Shown: piece after piece, positions 7,449-16,399 of the stretch
Position numbering within the stretch: position 1 is the first letter of the stretch
How the letters are laid out: every line of letters begins with the position of its first letter
NCBI GenBank assembly: GCA_902769585.1
Contig: CACXPT010000005.1
Coordinates: 1-50,015, forward strand
Reading direction: 5' to 3'
DNA: 50,015 bases
Source: an uncultured bacterium
Lineage (GTDB): Bacteria > Verrucomicrobiota > Kiritimatiellia > RFP12 > UBA1067
Notes under the pieces: model-generated
The model's input: the letters and a program-made list of their open reading frames with translations, nothing else
What the model was told of the DNA's origin: nothing
The model's database searches: none
Made by a program: the position numbers and the translations under genes

Positions 7449-8069
7449 TCAGTCCTGCTTGTCGGCCGCGAACGGCTTGTCGCGCGGGGCGCTGCCGTCG
7501 GGCGGAGGGGTTGGACGCTCGCCGCCAGGCCCCATGCCGCCGCGACGCATCCGGCCACGCTCGCGGCCGCGCTCGAGGATGAACTCGCGGGCCTTAGCCA
7601 GCTGTTCTGGCGACAGGTTGTCGCGCAGCAAGATGATCGCCCTCACCGACAGGCGCCCCTGCTCCGCGCGAAGCTTCGCCACCTCGTCTATCTTTTCCAT
7701 CACCGCCTTGGGGTCGCTTCCCTTGTCCTGGAGCAGCCCGCGCATCAGATGCGCCTGCTCGCGAGAGATGTCGCGGATCCTCTGCTCAAGCACGTCGCCC
7801 TGCTCCTTCAGCGGCTTGAACTCGGCGAGCAGCTTCGTGCGCAGGGTCTCGTCCGTCACGCCGATCTTCTCGAGGCTCGCCTTGCTGGCCAGCATCCGCG
7901 GGACCCAGGCTCCAGCGGCATGCATCATTGGACCGGGCATCGGCCGCTCGCCCATGGCGGGCCGTTCGCCGCGCGGATGCCCGCCGCCACGCCCGCGGCG
8001 CGGCTTTTCCTGTGCCAGGACGCATGCTGTCGCCAGCACCGCCACGATGATCATTCCGATTTTCTTCAT
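7449..8069 (-). CDS. Periplasmic Spy/CpxP/CnrX-like (LTXXQ-type) protein
   Basis: A 206-aa exported protein: signal peptide at residues 1-19, then an Arg/Gly/Pro-rich segment, a predominantly helical core (about residues 60-170) and a charged Arg/Gly-rich tail. The helical core includes DNLSPEQLAKAREFILERG, which resembles the LTXXQ motif of Spy, CpxP, ZraP and the heavy-metal sensor CnrX. Such proteins are periplasmic chaperones or metal and stress sensors. Placement directly before an ECF sigma gene supports a sensing role. The similarity is in pattern, not strong identity. The Shine-Dalgarno is AAGGAG before ATG 8069. Confidence 0.7.
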   Translation of the reverse strand: MKKIGMIIVAVLATACVLAQEKPRRGRGGGHPRGERPAMGERPMPGPMMHAAGAWVPRMLASKASLEKIGVTDETLRTKLLAEFKPLKEQGDVLEQRIRDISREQAHLMRGLLQDKGSDPKAVMEKIDEVAKLRAEQGRLSVRAIILLRDNLSPEQLAKAREFILERGRERGRMRRGGMGPGGERPTPPPDGSAPRDKPFAADKQD

Positions 8070-8228
8070 TCTGTTCTCCTTTGTTTTGGTTGATGATGGA
8101 ACAGTAAACGGGCACGCCCGGGATTTATTGTGTAGCTCGCGAAAAAAATTTCATTTCCCGTGCTTGACGGCAAAGTCCTCGTCATCAAGACGGAATCAAA
8201 CTGCTCGACGAGCCGAACTTCCTTGTCT
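8070..8228. other. 159-bp intergenic region before the ECF module
   Basis: No gene seen. On the minus strand, after the LolD stop, there is an imperfect stem (CTTGATGACG pairing with CGTCAAG) and then a T8 run, a possible weak terminator. Upstream of the Spy-like gene lies GGAAAT followed about 18 nt later by TACACAAT, which could be an ECF-type or sigma-70-type promoter; I cannot decide between them. Confidence 0.4.
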
Positions 8229-8900
8229 TCAGTAAATCAGACGGCCGCCGTCAAGCTTCAGCACGCGGTCGCACCGCGCCGCCGCCTCCGCAGAGTGGGT
8301 CACCATCACGCACGCGATCGGCGTCTCGTTCACCTCGAAGAGGAGCTTTAGGATTTCCGCGCCGGTCAGCGCGTCCAGGTTGCCGGTCGGCTCGTCCGCC
8401 AGGATCACCTCCGGACGGCACATGAGCGCGCGGGCGAGCGCCACGCGCTGCTGCTCGCCACCGGAAAGCTCCGCCGGCAGGTGCCGCAGGCGATCGCCCA
8501 GCCCCACCTTCGCCAGCAGATCCTTCGCCCGTGCCCGAGCCGCAGGGACCCGCGCCCGACCCGTCATCGACGGCAACAACACGTTCTCCACGATGTCGAG
8601 CTCCGGCATCAGGTGGTAGCTCTGGAATATGAACCCTATCTTCGTGGCGCGCAGGCGGCTGCGCCGGCGGGCCGCGCCGAAGCCGCAGAACAGCGACTCG
8701 CCGCCTAGCCGCACATCGCCGGAGGTCGGCGTGTCCAGGCCCCCGACGATGTTCAGCAGCGTCGTCTTGCCGGCGCCAGAGCGCCCGACGACGGCGACAT
8801 GCTCTCCCGCCGCCACGGAGAACGACACACCGTCCAGCACCCGGATCGGCTTCTGCCCTGGAAGGCGGTATTCCTTGACGATGTCTGCGACCTCGAGCAT
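8229..8900 (-). CDS. ABC transporter ATPase, LolD/MacB type
   Basis: A 223-aa nucleotide-binding subunit. Walker A is GRSGAGKTTLLN, the Q-loop IGFIFQSYHLMPELDIVENV, the signature LSGGEQQRVALARALM, Walker B VILADEPTGNLD, and the H-loop VMVTHSAEAAARCD. The RLRATKIGFIFQSYHLMPEL region and short length match the LolD/MacB/FtsE subfamily, which works with MacB-type permeases in lipoprotein release or export. ATG 8900 shares its A with the stop of the upstream GH2 gene (TGATG), so translation is coupled. No cognate permease gene is present in this window, which is odd for this family. Confidence 0.9.
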   Translation of the reverse strand: MLEVADIVKEYRLPGQKPIRVLDGVSFSVAAGEHVAVVGRSGAGKTTLLNIVGGLDTPTSGDVRLGGESLFCGFGAARRRSRLRATKIGFIFQSYHLMPELDIVENVLLPSMTGRARVPAARARAKDLLAKVGLGDRLRHLPAELSGGEQQRVALARALMCRPEVILADEPTGNLDALTGAEILKLLFEVNETPIACVMVTHSAEAAARCDRVLKLDGGRLIY

Positions 8901-11900
8901 CAGAAGATCCCGAGTATCTTCTTCTTCCCCTGCACGGGCTTCACCGTGAGCGTCCAAGTTTCCTTCTGGATCGGGAAGATATACTTCGCCATCGGCTTCG
9001 GCCCGCATGAGGCGCCGCCCAGGCCGAGCTGGCGGACGTCGAGGTTGAGCACCACCTCGTCGCGCTTCACGAGCGGCGCGCGGTGGCGCTTCTCGCCTGC
9101 ACGGAAGCGCGCGAACTCAAGGTCCTCGAGTCCGTAGTGGAGCGCCTGCACGAAGAGCGGCACGTCGCCGGAGAACTCAACGCCAAAGCCGTCGCCGTCG
9201 GTGAAGCGAACGGAGCGGACGTCGCACTTGTAGCCGTTGTCCTGCGGACGCACGTAGTCCTCGAACTGCTCCGTCACGGTGCTCTCCCACCAGCCGAGGA
9301 ACGAACCCGTGCAGCGGTCGATGTAGTTCTCGCGCGGACCGCGCCCGTAGTAGGCCATGTTCTCCAGCGCCTTGTCGAGCTTCCAAGTGGTGCCGAGACG
9401 CGGCAGCGCGGGCGGCATCGTGCCGTGCGGGGTGACGGCGTTCTTCACCGTCATGGTGCCGTCGGCGGCGAACGTCCATTCGGTCTCGTGCGTAAAGCCA
9501 GCCGACTTCGAGCCGGTCACCTCCACAACGGCGATCACCTTCACGCAGCTCGCGTTCTCCGGGAAGAGCACTTTCAGCGGACGCGCGTGGTAGCGCAGCT
9601 GCGTGAGGCCAGAAGCGTAGAAGCTGCAGTTGCGGTTCTCGCCCCACGGGTTCCCGTCGCGGATCCAGCGGTCGTTGTCCGTGAACGCGCGTTCGCAGGT
9701 GAGCTGCGGGCCGGCCACGACGCCAGGCGCGAGATCCTTGAGGACCGTGCGCCCGTCGAATGAGAGCTCCGCCAGCGTGCCCGAACGGCGGCAGAAGACG
9801 GCCTTTGTGTCCTTGACCATCACGGTGACGGTCTTGTCATTCTCCACGACGGACGGGCGCGCGCCATCCGCCGGGGCGACGGCAGGCGCGGCGACCTTCT
9901 TCACCGCGAGCTGGTCGCGCGCCACGGCATGGCCCCTCTTCGCCCAGAGCGTATCCGCCTTTAGGTTGAAGGAGAAGTTGACGAGGTACTCGCCAGGGGC
10001 CGCAAGGGCCTCGGCCGGCAGGCTCACCTTGAACTTGCCGCGCGAGAGCGGCGCCACTGGCGGCACGACGAACGTACCGGACGCGATGGCCTTGCCGTCC
10101 CTTAGCAGTTCCCACGCGCCGTCGAAGTCGCTCGCCTTCGTGAAGCCGAAGCGGTTCCAGAGCATCGCCTCGCCAGTGGCGGCGTCGTACTTCTCAACAA
10201 CGAGGTTGCGGTGCACGTGGCCAACCTCGACAAGCTTCGCGGACACGTTGCGGAACGGATCGACAACGCCGTTGCAGCAGAACGGGCCGTCATTGGGGAA
10301 CTCGTCGAAGTCGCCGCCGTAGGCGAGGAAGCGCTCGCGCTTGCCGGTCTTGGGGCAGACGCGGTCGGTGTACTTCCAGATGGCCTGGTCGACCCAGTCC
10401 CAGATGCAGCCGCCCGCGAGCGAGTCGTACTTGTAGAACACCTCCCAGTACTCCTGGAAGTTGCCGATAGCGTTGCCCATCGCGTGTGCGTACTCGCACA
10501 TGAAGAACGCCTTGCCGGCGGAGTGCCTGGTGGGCGAGTCGGGCTTCTGCTTCTTCTCCGCGAGGTCGATCGCGTCCTTGATCCTGTCGCCGAGCTGGCC
10601 GCGGCCGTCCAGCCACTCCACCGACGGATACATGGTCGAGTCCACGTCCGCGTCGATGTTGCCGCGCTCCCAGTGGATCGGGCGCGTGGGATCGAGCTGC
10701 TTGACGGCGGCGATCGTGTTGATGAAGCCCGGGCCGTGGCCCGTCTCGTTGCCCATCGACCAGAGCGTCACGGCGGGGTGGTTGCGGTAGTTCGTCACGT
10801 GATTGACGTTGCGCTCCTTGATGGAGTCGAACCACTCCTCGTGCAGGCCGAGGCCATCCTTGCCGTAGCCGGGCTCGTGCGCCTCCACGTTCGCCTCGGC
10901 CACCACGTAGATGCCGTACCTGTCGCAGAGGTCGTACCAGCTGTGGTGGTCGGGATAGTGGCACGTGCGGACGGTGTTGATGTTGAACTGCTTGAAGAGC
11001 GTGATGTCCTTCAGCATCTCCTCCATCGAGACGGTGCGGCCGTTCTCGGGGCTGCACTCGTGGCGGTTCACGCCCTTGAACTTGATCTTCTTGCCGTTGT
11101 ACACGATCGCGTTGTCCACGATCTTCACCTCCTTGAAGCCCACGCGGCAAGCGCGGAAGTCCTTCCTGCCCGCCGCGTCGGCGAGCGTGATCACGAGCGT
11201 GTAGAGGTAGGGGTCCTCGGCGCTCCACAGGTGGACGTTAGGCACGCCGACGGAGAGCGTGTCGCCGTGCGGCGCGCCGGTAGTCGGCACGAAGAACTTC
11301 ACGGCAGGCAGGTCGATCACCTTCTTGAACTCGGCGTCGAAGAGCGTGGCGGACACCACGGCGTTGCCGCCCTTGCCGTCAAGCGCGCGCGCCTTCACGG
11401 CAACGCGCAGGTTGGCGTTCTTGTATTCCTTGTCGAACGTCGTCGTCACGTAGAAGTCGTTCAGTTCCGTGCGGGGCGTGGCGAAGAGCGTCACGTCGCG
11501 GTAGATGCCGCTGTAGCGGAACATGTCCTGGTCCTCCAGGTACGAGCCGTCGCACCAGCGGTACACCTCGACTGCGAGCAGGTTCTCGCCGTCTTTCAGG
11601 TACTTCGTGATGTTGAACTCGCTCGGCAGCTTCGAGTCCTCGGCGTAGCCGACCTTCTTGCCGTTCACCCACACGTAGTAGGCGGAATAGACGCCATCGA
11701 AGCGCAGGAACACGTCGCGCCCCTTCCATTCGGCCGGCACGGTGAACGTGCGGCGGTAGGACGAGACAGGGTTGTAGTCCGCCTTGTTCGTGTCGCGGTC
11801 GAGGATGTAGGGCCACTTGTTGGCGTGCGGATACCTCACGTTGGTGTAGCCGGGCGAGCCGAACCCGCGCATCTCCACGCAGCTCGGCACGTCGATCGTG

Positions 11901-12181
11901 AACCAGTCCGCGTCGCTGTAGTCCGTCTTCCAGAAGTCGAGCGGACGCAGCTTCGGGTCGCCGCACCAGCTGATCTTCCAGATGCCGTTCAGGGACACCT
12001 TGTAGGGCGTCTGCGGCTCGAGGTCGTCGGTCAGCGCCGCCTTTTCGTCCGCAAGCGGCATCGAATAGGCGCGGGCGGGCTCGCGGTTGATGGAGTTGAC
12101 GCGCGTGTTTTCCCAGTCGTTGGGGGCTGCCGACGCGCACAGGGCCGCGACCATCGCCGCCCCGAGAACGGTATGCTTCAT
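8900..12181 (-). CDS. Secreted GH2 beta-galactosidase (LacZ type)
   Basis: A 1093-aa glycoside hydrolase family 2 enzyme with a signal peptide at residues 1-19 (MKHTVLGAAMVAALCASAA). The domain order is as in LacZ: sugar-binding jelly roll (LNGIWKISWCGDPKLRP), Ig-like domain, TIM barrel, and a C-terminal beta-gal small-chain domain (MAYYGRGPRENYIDR). Catalytic Glu residues lie in WSMGNETGHGPGF (acid/base) and FMCEYAHAMGN (nucleophile); CHYPDHHSWYDLCD is the conserved barrel segment. AAGGA precedes ATG 12181. A TTGACG-N17-TAGAAT promoter lies just upstream. It probably acts on beta-galactosides in the periplasm or at the surface. Confidence 0.95.
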   Translation of the reverse strand: MKHTVLGAAMVAALCASAAPNDWENTRVNSINREPARAYSMPLADEKAALTDDLEPQTPYKVSLNGIWKISWCGDPKLRPLDFWKTDYSDADWFTIDVPSCVEMRGFGSPGYTNVRYPHANKWPYILDRDTNKADYNPVSSYRRTFTVPAEWKGRDVFLRFDGVYSAYYVWVNGKKVGYAEDSKLPSEFNITKYLKDGENLLAVEVYRWCDGSYLEDQDMFRYSGIYRDVTLFATPRTELNDFYVTTTFDKEYKNANLRVAVKARALDGKGGNAVVSATLFDAEFKKVIDLPAVKFFVPTTGAPHGDTLSVGVPNVHLWSAEDPYLYTLVITLADAAGRKDFRACRVGFKEVKIVDNAIVYNGKKIKFKGVNRHECSPENGRTVSMEEMLKDITLFKQFNINTVRTCHYPDHHSWYDLCDRYGIYVVAEANVEAHEPGYGKDGLGLHEEWFDSIKERNVNHVTNYRNHPAVTLWSMGNETGHGPGFINTIAAVKQLDPTRPIHWERGNIDADVDSTMYPSVEWLDGRGQLGDRIKDAIDLAEKKQKPDSPTRHSAGKAFFMCEYAHAMGNAIGNFQEYWEVFYKYDSLAGGCIWDWVDQAIWKYTDRVCPKTGKRERFLAYGGDFDEFPNDGPFCCNGVVDPFRNVSAKLVEVGHVHRNLVVEKYDAATGEAMLWNRFGFTKASDFDGAWELLRDGKAIASGTFVVPPVAPLSRGKFKVSLPAEALAAPGEYLVNFSFNLKADTLWAKRGHAVARDQLAVKKVAAPAVAPADGARPSVVENDKTVTVMVKDTKAVFCRRSGTLAELSFDGRTVLKDLAPGVVAGPQLTCERAFTDNDRWIRDGNPWGENRNCSFYASGLTQLRYHARPLKVLFPENASCVKVIAVVEVTGSKSAGFTHETEWTFAADGTMTVKNAVTPHGTMPPALPRLGTTWKLDKALENMAYYGRGPRENYIDRCTGSFLGWWESTVTEQFEDYVRPQDNGYKCDVRSVRFTDGDGFGVEFSGDVPLFVQALHYGLEDLEFARFRAGEKRHRAPLVKRDEVVLNLDVRQLGLGGASCGPKPMAKYIFPIQKETWTLTVKPVQGKKKILGIF

Positions 12182-12247
12182 GATGTATTCCTTGTTGACG
12201 TGTTCCATTGTCCGGCTAGACTGGCCGCTAGGCCCCAAGCCGACACA

Positions 12248-12276
12248 ATTCTACACTATCCAAACGTGCGCGTCAA
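12248..12276 (-). promoter_or_regulatory. Promoter of the GH2 (12181) gene
   Basis: On the minus strand, -35 TTGACG (12271-12276) and -10 TAGAAT (12248-12253) are separated by exactly 17 bp, about 65 nt before the GH2 ATG. It is a clear sigma-70 pattern, back to back with the promoter of the glycan operon. Confidence 0.75.
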
Positions 12277-12291
12277 CGACGGTTGTTTCGG

Positions 12292-12320
12292 TTGTTTTTC
12301 ACCACCAGTTTTGGTATCAT
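12292..12320 (+). promoter_or_regulatory. Promoter of the surface-glycan operon
   Basis: -35 TTGTTT (12292-12297) and -10 TATCAT (12315-12320) have a 17-bp spacer, 46 nt before the ATG at 12367. The next genes overlap one another, so this promoter probably drives the operon to 22.8 kb. It is divergent from the GH2 promoter 15 bp away. Confidence 0.7.
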
Positions 12321-12366
12321 TTCCTGGAATTTTCTGCAACAGGACTGCTTGCGAAATGTGGCATTG

Positions 12367-14028
12367 ATGAAACGCATGGCGAATACCGACATAGGCTACA
12401 CTGCCGATCAGATAGACGCGCTTTTGAAGAGCGGGTCGTTGGAGCGTCTCGGCATGGGGTCGAGGCGTGCATGCTATCGCCTGCCCGGAGTCGATTTGTG
12501 CGTGAAGTGCTACCGCAGCGACGAGGAGATCGCCGAGGGGAAGTATCCGGGCGACAAGCATAACATCCCTCTCTCGTCGTCGGTCGTGCGCGAGATACGC
12601 CGTTGCCGGCTTGACGGAAAGCGCAACACATGTTGCCAGGAGTACGAATACTGGAAGGAGTTACGCGACAGGCTTCCAGAGGACTTGATGTCCGTATTCC
12701 CGACCACCATGGAAAAGCTGTTTGTGCCATCGCGTGGGTGGTGCGTTGTAGAGGAATTGGTGACGGATGCTGATGGGACGCCCACGCAGCTGTTTGCCGA
12801 CGTCTGGAGGAACTTGACTGACGGCCCTGCAAGATGTAGGCTGCTTGACCGATTCCGATATCTAGCAGACGACCTGGTTCGCCATGCCGTCCGCTTCTTT
12901 GACCCCCAGAATATCCTTGTGCAGAAGTGCAAGGGCGGGGAACTCCGCCTACGGATTACGGATTTCGAGCCGATTTCTCGCGTAGCAGTCCCAATTGAAA
13001 AGTTCTTTCCGACCCTGATCCGTCACAAGATACGCCGCCGCTTCGGCCGCTATCTCGACCAGTTTGTCGGTGCTTACGCAAATGACAGTCCTATTTCTAT
13101 CTCATTCTGCGTCAACGACGCATATGCGCAGCATCTGGCCGTTGTAATTGCAAGCGTCCTTGTAAACAATCCGAATTCGCGCTTTGTGTTCCATGTTCTT
13201 CACCGTGACATCTCGAAAGAAAGCCAGGCCTGCGTCAAGGAACTTGAATGCATGTATCCACATTGCGAGGTACGATTCCACGAGATCGACTCTTCCCGCT
13301 TTGATCGCTTCAAAATACCTCCCGAGCTGGAGCATGTAACGCAAGAGACATATTATCGATACATCCTGCCCGACGTTCTGGGCCATGAGGACAGGACCAT
13401 ATATTCCGATGTCGATGTCCTTTGCGTCGGGGACCTGCGCCCGCTTTGGGAGATCAACATGCAGGGAGCCCTCATTGCCGCCGTATCGGAGGGTGCGGCA
13501 GGAGACTTCAAGAAAGACCTCCTGAACATGAAGGGCTCTGACCCATATTTCTATGCAGGTTTGCTCGTCATGGACCTTGCCGCCCTGCGAAATGGCCACT
13601 ACCCGCAGAAACTCATGGAGAACACTCTCCAACTTGCAGACAAGCTAATATGGCCAGACCAAGATGTGATCAACATCACCATGCGCGGCAGGATATTGCA
13701 GCTGTCAAGTGAATGGGACGGCATCAACGTGCGCTATTCTCCATTCCGCAAAGGTATTGTCATATGGCACTTCCCAGGGTTGCTGTTGAAACCGTGGTGC
13801 AACATCTGGAAGAACACCACATGGCCAATCTATCTTAAGTATCTCCTACGTTCTCCATACCGGCGCAACGCGACAAGGTTCGTACTTGGGCACATAAAAG
13901 GGTTCTTCTTCTTCAAATATACCAAAAAGCAGGTGACGCGCTACCTCGTATGTGGCATTCGCGTATGGAAGAAGAGTACAACCCATCGCGCTTGTGGACA
14001 AGATGGCGTTGCAGGAGGAAACAAATGA
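12367..14028 (+). CDS. YrbL-like kinase / GT8 glycosyltransferase fusion
   Basis: A 553-aa two-domain protein. Residues about 15-225 match the YrbL (PhoP-regulated network) kinase-like fold: glycine loop LGMGSRRACYRLPG, Lys in LCVKCYR, catalytic-loop-like FFDPQNILVQ and metal-loop-like RITDFEP. Residues about 240-510 are a GT8 domain: SISFCVNDAYAQHLAVVIAS, TIYSDVDVLCVGDL (DxD motif), YFYAGLLVMDL, LIWPDQDVINI and a C-terminal WHFPG. GT8 enzymes add glucose or galactose to LPS core. A fused kinase suggests phosphorylation of LPS core sugars as well; that is inference. Start ATG 12367 (12376 possible), with a weak Shine-Dalgarno. AT-richer than its flanks. Confidence 0.82.
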   Translation: MKRMANTDIGYTADQIDALLKSGSLERLGMGSRRACYRLPGVDLCVKCYRSDEEIAEGKYPGDKHNIPLSSSVVREIRRCRLDGKRNTCCQEYEYWKELRDRLPEDLMSVFPTTMEKLFVPSRGWCVVEELVTDADGTPTQLFADVWRNLTDGPARCRLLDRFRYLADDLVRHAVRFFDPQNILVQKCKGGELRLRITDFEPISRVAVPIEKFFPTLIRHKIRRRFGRYLDQFVGAYANDSPISISFCVNDAYAQHLAVVIASVLVNNPNSRFVFHVLHRDISKESQACVKELECMYPHCEVRFHEIDSSRFDRFKIPPELEHVTQETYYRYILPDVLGHEDRTIYSDVDVLCVGDLRPLWEINMQGALIAAVSEGAAGDFKKDLLNMKGSDPYFYAGLLVMDLAALRNGHYPQKLMENTLQLADKLIWPDQDVINITMRGRILQLSSEWDGINVRYSPFRKGIVIWHFPGLLLKPWCNIWKNTTWPIYLKYLLRSPYRRNATRFVLGHIKGFFFFKYTKKQVTRYLVCGIRVWKKSTTHRACGQDGVAGGNK

Positions 14029-15005
14029 ACGGCCTGCGCGTTTCCATAGTCATGCCGGTCTGGAATGCCGGCCGCTTTCTTGCCAGGACGTTGGATTCAG
14101 TTCTCGCGCAGACTTGCGGTGATTTCGAGCTGATCTGCACGGACGACGGCAGCACAGACAATTCACTTGAGGTGTTGCACGACTATGCGCTTCGTGACCG
14201 TCGTATTCGCGTTATTGCCGCTGAACACGCCGGTGCCTGCGTGACGCTGAACAGGTGCCTCGACGAGGCGCACGGCGAATACGTGGCTTTTCTGGACAAC
14301 GACGACTGGCTCCATCCCGAAGCATTGCAAACGGCGGTGTCGGCGATTTCTTCAGCCAATTCCGATCTGCTTTTATTCGACTGGTGTCCCGTTCCTGACG
14401 ACGGGAGTATTCGCGTCCCGGAATTCCCTGCGCTTCCGAAAAGACTGGCACCGCAGCCAATATGCGATCCCATAGGATGGAGCCTGAAAGACCGCCGCGG
14501 TTTCGTGACGCATGTCCTTCTTGGAGCCCGCCTGCATCGGCGGTCAGCCATAGGCGGGATCCGGTTCGACCCAGAATATACGTTTGGCGACGTGCTTTTC
14601 TACTGGAAGCTGATGTCGAAGCAAGGGCTCAGGGCGGCATATCTGCCTGTACCACTCTATTTTTACGCCGAGCGCACGGGATCCATAATCCATTCTCCAT
14701 TGACGGAGAAGAAGGCTAGGGATCGTGCATGTGCGATCAGAAAGATAGACGATATTCTTCTTCGCGAGAACCCCGGAGAGCGACAACGCGTCATGCGGGA
14801 AATGTATCCAGGGATCGCATGGACCGCATTCAAGGATGCGCACCGCGATGGTGCGCACCTTAAGCTGGTGTGCCGATGCATAGAGGAAGATCTGCTGTCA
14901 GGGCGTTTGCGTTGGCGCGATTTCGGGCTGCGCGGCATCAACAAAGCGATGCGCATACGCCGCGCTCTGGCGTCGATACGCAGCCAGGAGGAGGCCCGCA
15001 CATGA
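14025..15005 (+). CDS. GT2 family glycosyltransferase
   Basis: A 326-aa inverting GT-A glycosyltransferase. The N-terminus has VSIVMPVWNAGRFLARTLDS, then FELICTDDGSTDNSLEVL, and the DxD-type metal motif YVAFLDNDDWLHPEAL. It probably transfers one sugar of an O-antigen or core oligosaccharide at the cytoplasmic face; donor and acceptor are unknown. ATG 14025 has a perfect AGGAGG 6 nt upstream and overlaps the preceding stop by 4 nt (ATGA). The start 75 nt further upstream is not needed. It is the second gene of the surface-glycan operon. Confidence 0.9.
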   Translation: MNGLRVSIVMPVWNAGRFLARTLDSVLAQTCGDFELICTDDGSTDNSLEVLHDYALRDRRIRVIAAEHAGACVTLNRCLDEAHGEYVAFLDNDDWLHPEALQTAVSAISSANSDLLLFDWCPVPDDGSIRVPEFPALPKRLAPQPICDPIGWSLKDRRGFVTHVLLGARLHRRSAIGGIRFDPEYTFGDVLFYWKLMSKQGLRAAYLPVPLYFYAERTGSIIHSPLTEKKARDRACAIRKIDDILLRENPGERQRVMREMYPGIAWTAFKDAHRDGAHLKLVCRCIEEDLLSGRLRWRDFGLRGINKAMRIRRALASIRSQEEART

Positions 15006-16399
15006 CCGATGCCGCGCGCAATGCCCTTGTTCGTTCCCTGCTGACGGAAGAGAACCCCTTCAACTCTACGGGCGATGTAATCGACTGGATTGCCAACCGC
15101 AACAGGGAAGTCGGTGTCAGCGTGGAGGAGATACCGTTCGCCGCAATGAAGGGGTGGCACTTTGATGGCGAGACAGGCAATCTCGTGCATGACAGCGGCA
15201 GGTTCTTCTCGATCATCGGGCTTGACGTCCGTGCCAGCACGTATACCCAGCTCCATTGGCAACAGCCGGTGATCAACCAGCCGGAAGTAGGATACCTCGG
15301 AATCGTGGCCAAGATATTCGATGGCGTCATGTACTTCCTTCTCCAGGCTAAGATCGAGCCGGGAAACGTCAATTGCGTGCAGCTCTCGCCGACGCTGCAG
15401 GCGACACGCAGCAATTACACATGCGTCCACAAGGGGCGGATCCCGGCTTACTTGGACTATTTCCGCAAGCACTCTCCGCATGAGGTCCTGCTGGACCAGC
15501 TCCAATCCGAGCAAGGGGCCCGCTTCTACAGGAAGAGGAATCGCAACATCATCTTGCTTCCAGATGCCAAGGTGACGGCAACGGAGGACTTTCGGTGGCT
15601 CACGTTGGGGCAGATACATACGTTGCTGCGGCGCGACAACATGGTCAACATGGATACGCGCACCGTGCTGTCTGGGTTGAGGTTTCCTGCGGACGAAAGT
15701 GGCTTGCCGCCTCTGTCGGACTGGGGACGCGAGCTCTTCGCCTCAGAGGCGTCTATGGATGGGGAGTCTACGGTGGACGGGGTGCTGTACTGGCTGAGCG
15801 AGCTAAAGACGGTATACGAGCTAGTGGTGGACAAGTTGCCGCTTCGCGATGTAGACGGATGGATGGTGACCGAGCGCGAGATTGTCCGCCCGGACAGACG
15901 CTTTTTCCGCGTGCTTGGCGTGGATGTCACGATCGAGAACCGCGAAGTCGCCAACTGGTGCCAGCCTCTTGTGCAGCCGATGCAGCACGGCATATCGGTG
16001 CTCTTCGCGCAGCGTCGGCGCGGAGTCATGCACTTCCTCCTCCAGGCAAAGGTCGAATGCGGCAACTTCGACGTGGTGGAACTCGCCCCCACGATACAGT
16101 GCCAGACCGGCAACTGGCGGCTGGCGCCACCCGGCCTCGCCCCCGCTTTCCTGCCGGAGTTTGACGCCGGACGCATCCCAGGACGCATGGTTGTAGACGC
16201 CATGCAGTCAGAAGAAGGCGGACGTTTCTACCGCGAGCAGAACCGCAATGTCGTGTTCCTCCTCGACGACGGAGTCGAGCTCGACGTTCCGAAGAACTTC
16301 AAATGGCTGACGTTAGGCCAGATCAAGGAGTTCCTCCGATTTAACAACTACCTGAACATTCAAGTCCGCAGTCTTGTCGCGGCACTGGAGTACAGATGA
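15002..16399 (+). CDS. NDP-4-keto-6-deoxyhexose 2,3-dehydratase (EvaA/TylCVI type)
   Basis: A 465-aa protein built from two tandem copies of the hexose dehydratase domain. Each repeat has LVHDSGRFFS or RPDRRFFRVLGV, a QPEVGYLG-like segment, LLQAK(I/V)E.GN, LSPT.Q, QSE.G.RFYR..NRN and FKWLTLGQI. Copy 1 spans about residues 25-225, copy 2 about 255-460. EvaA-type enzymes remove the C2 hydroxyl of dTDP-4-keto-6-deoxyglucose, giving a 3,4-diketo-2,6-dideoxy sugar. They are best known from antibiotic sugars. It has an ATGA overlap with the GT2 gene and GGAGG upstream. The following ketoreductase and aminotransferase genes fit the next steps. Confidence 0.93.
   Translation: MTDAARNALVRSLLTEENPFNSTGDVIDWIANRNREVGVSVEEIPFAAMKGWHFDGETGNLVHDSGRFFSIIGLDVRASTYTQLHWQQPVINQPEVGYLGIVAKIFDGVMYFLLQAKIEPGNVNCVQLSPTLQATRSNYTCVHKGRIPAYLDYFRKHSPHEVLLDQLQSEQGARFYRKRNRNIILLPDAKVTATEDFRWLTLGQIHTLLRRDNMVNMDTRTVLSGLRFPADESGLPPLSDWGRELFASEASMDGESTVDGVLYWLSELKTVYELVVDKLPLRDVDGWMVTEREIVRPDRRFFRVLGVDVTIENREVANWCQPLVQPMQHGISVLFAQRRRGVMHFLLQAKVECGNFDVVELAPTIQCQTGNWRLAPPGLAPAFLPEFDAGRIPGRMVVDAMQSEEGGRFYREQNRNVVFLLDDGVELDVPKNFKWLTLGQIKEFLRFNNYLNIQVRSLVAALEYR

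Noticed and set aside
10211..12367. Long plus-strand ORF opposite the LacZ-type GH2 gene (718 codons)
   Set aside because: Val/Arg/His-rich composition with no recognisable domain; it mirrors the codon structure of the real minus-strand gene in GC-rich DNA.
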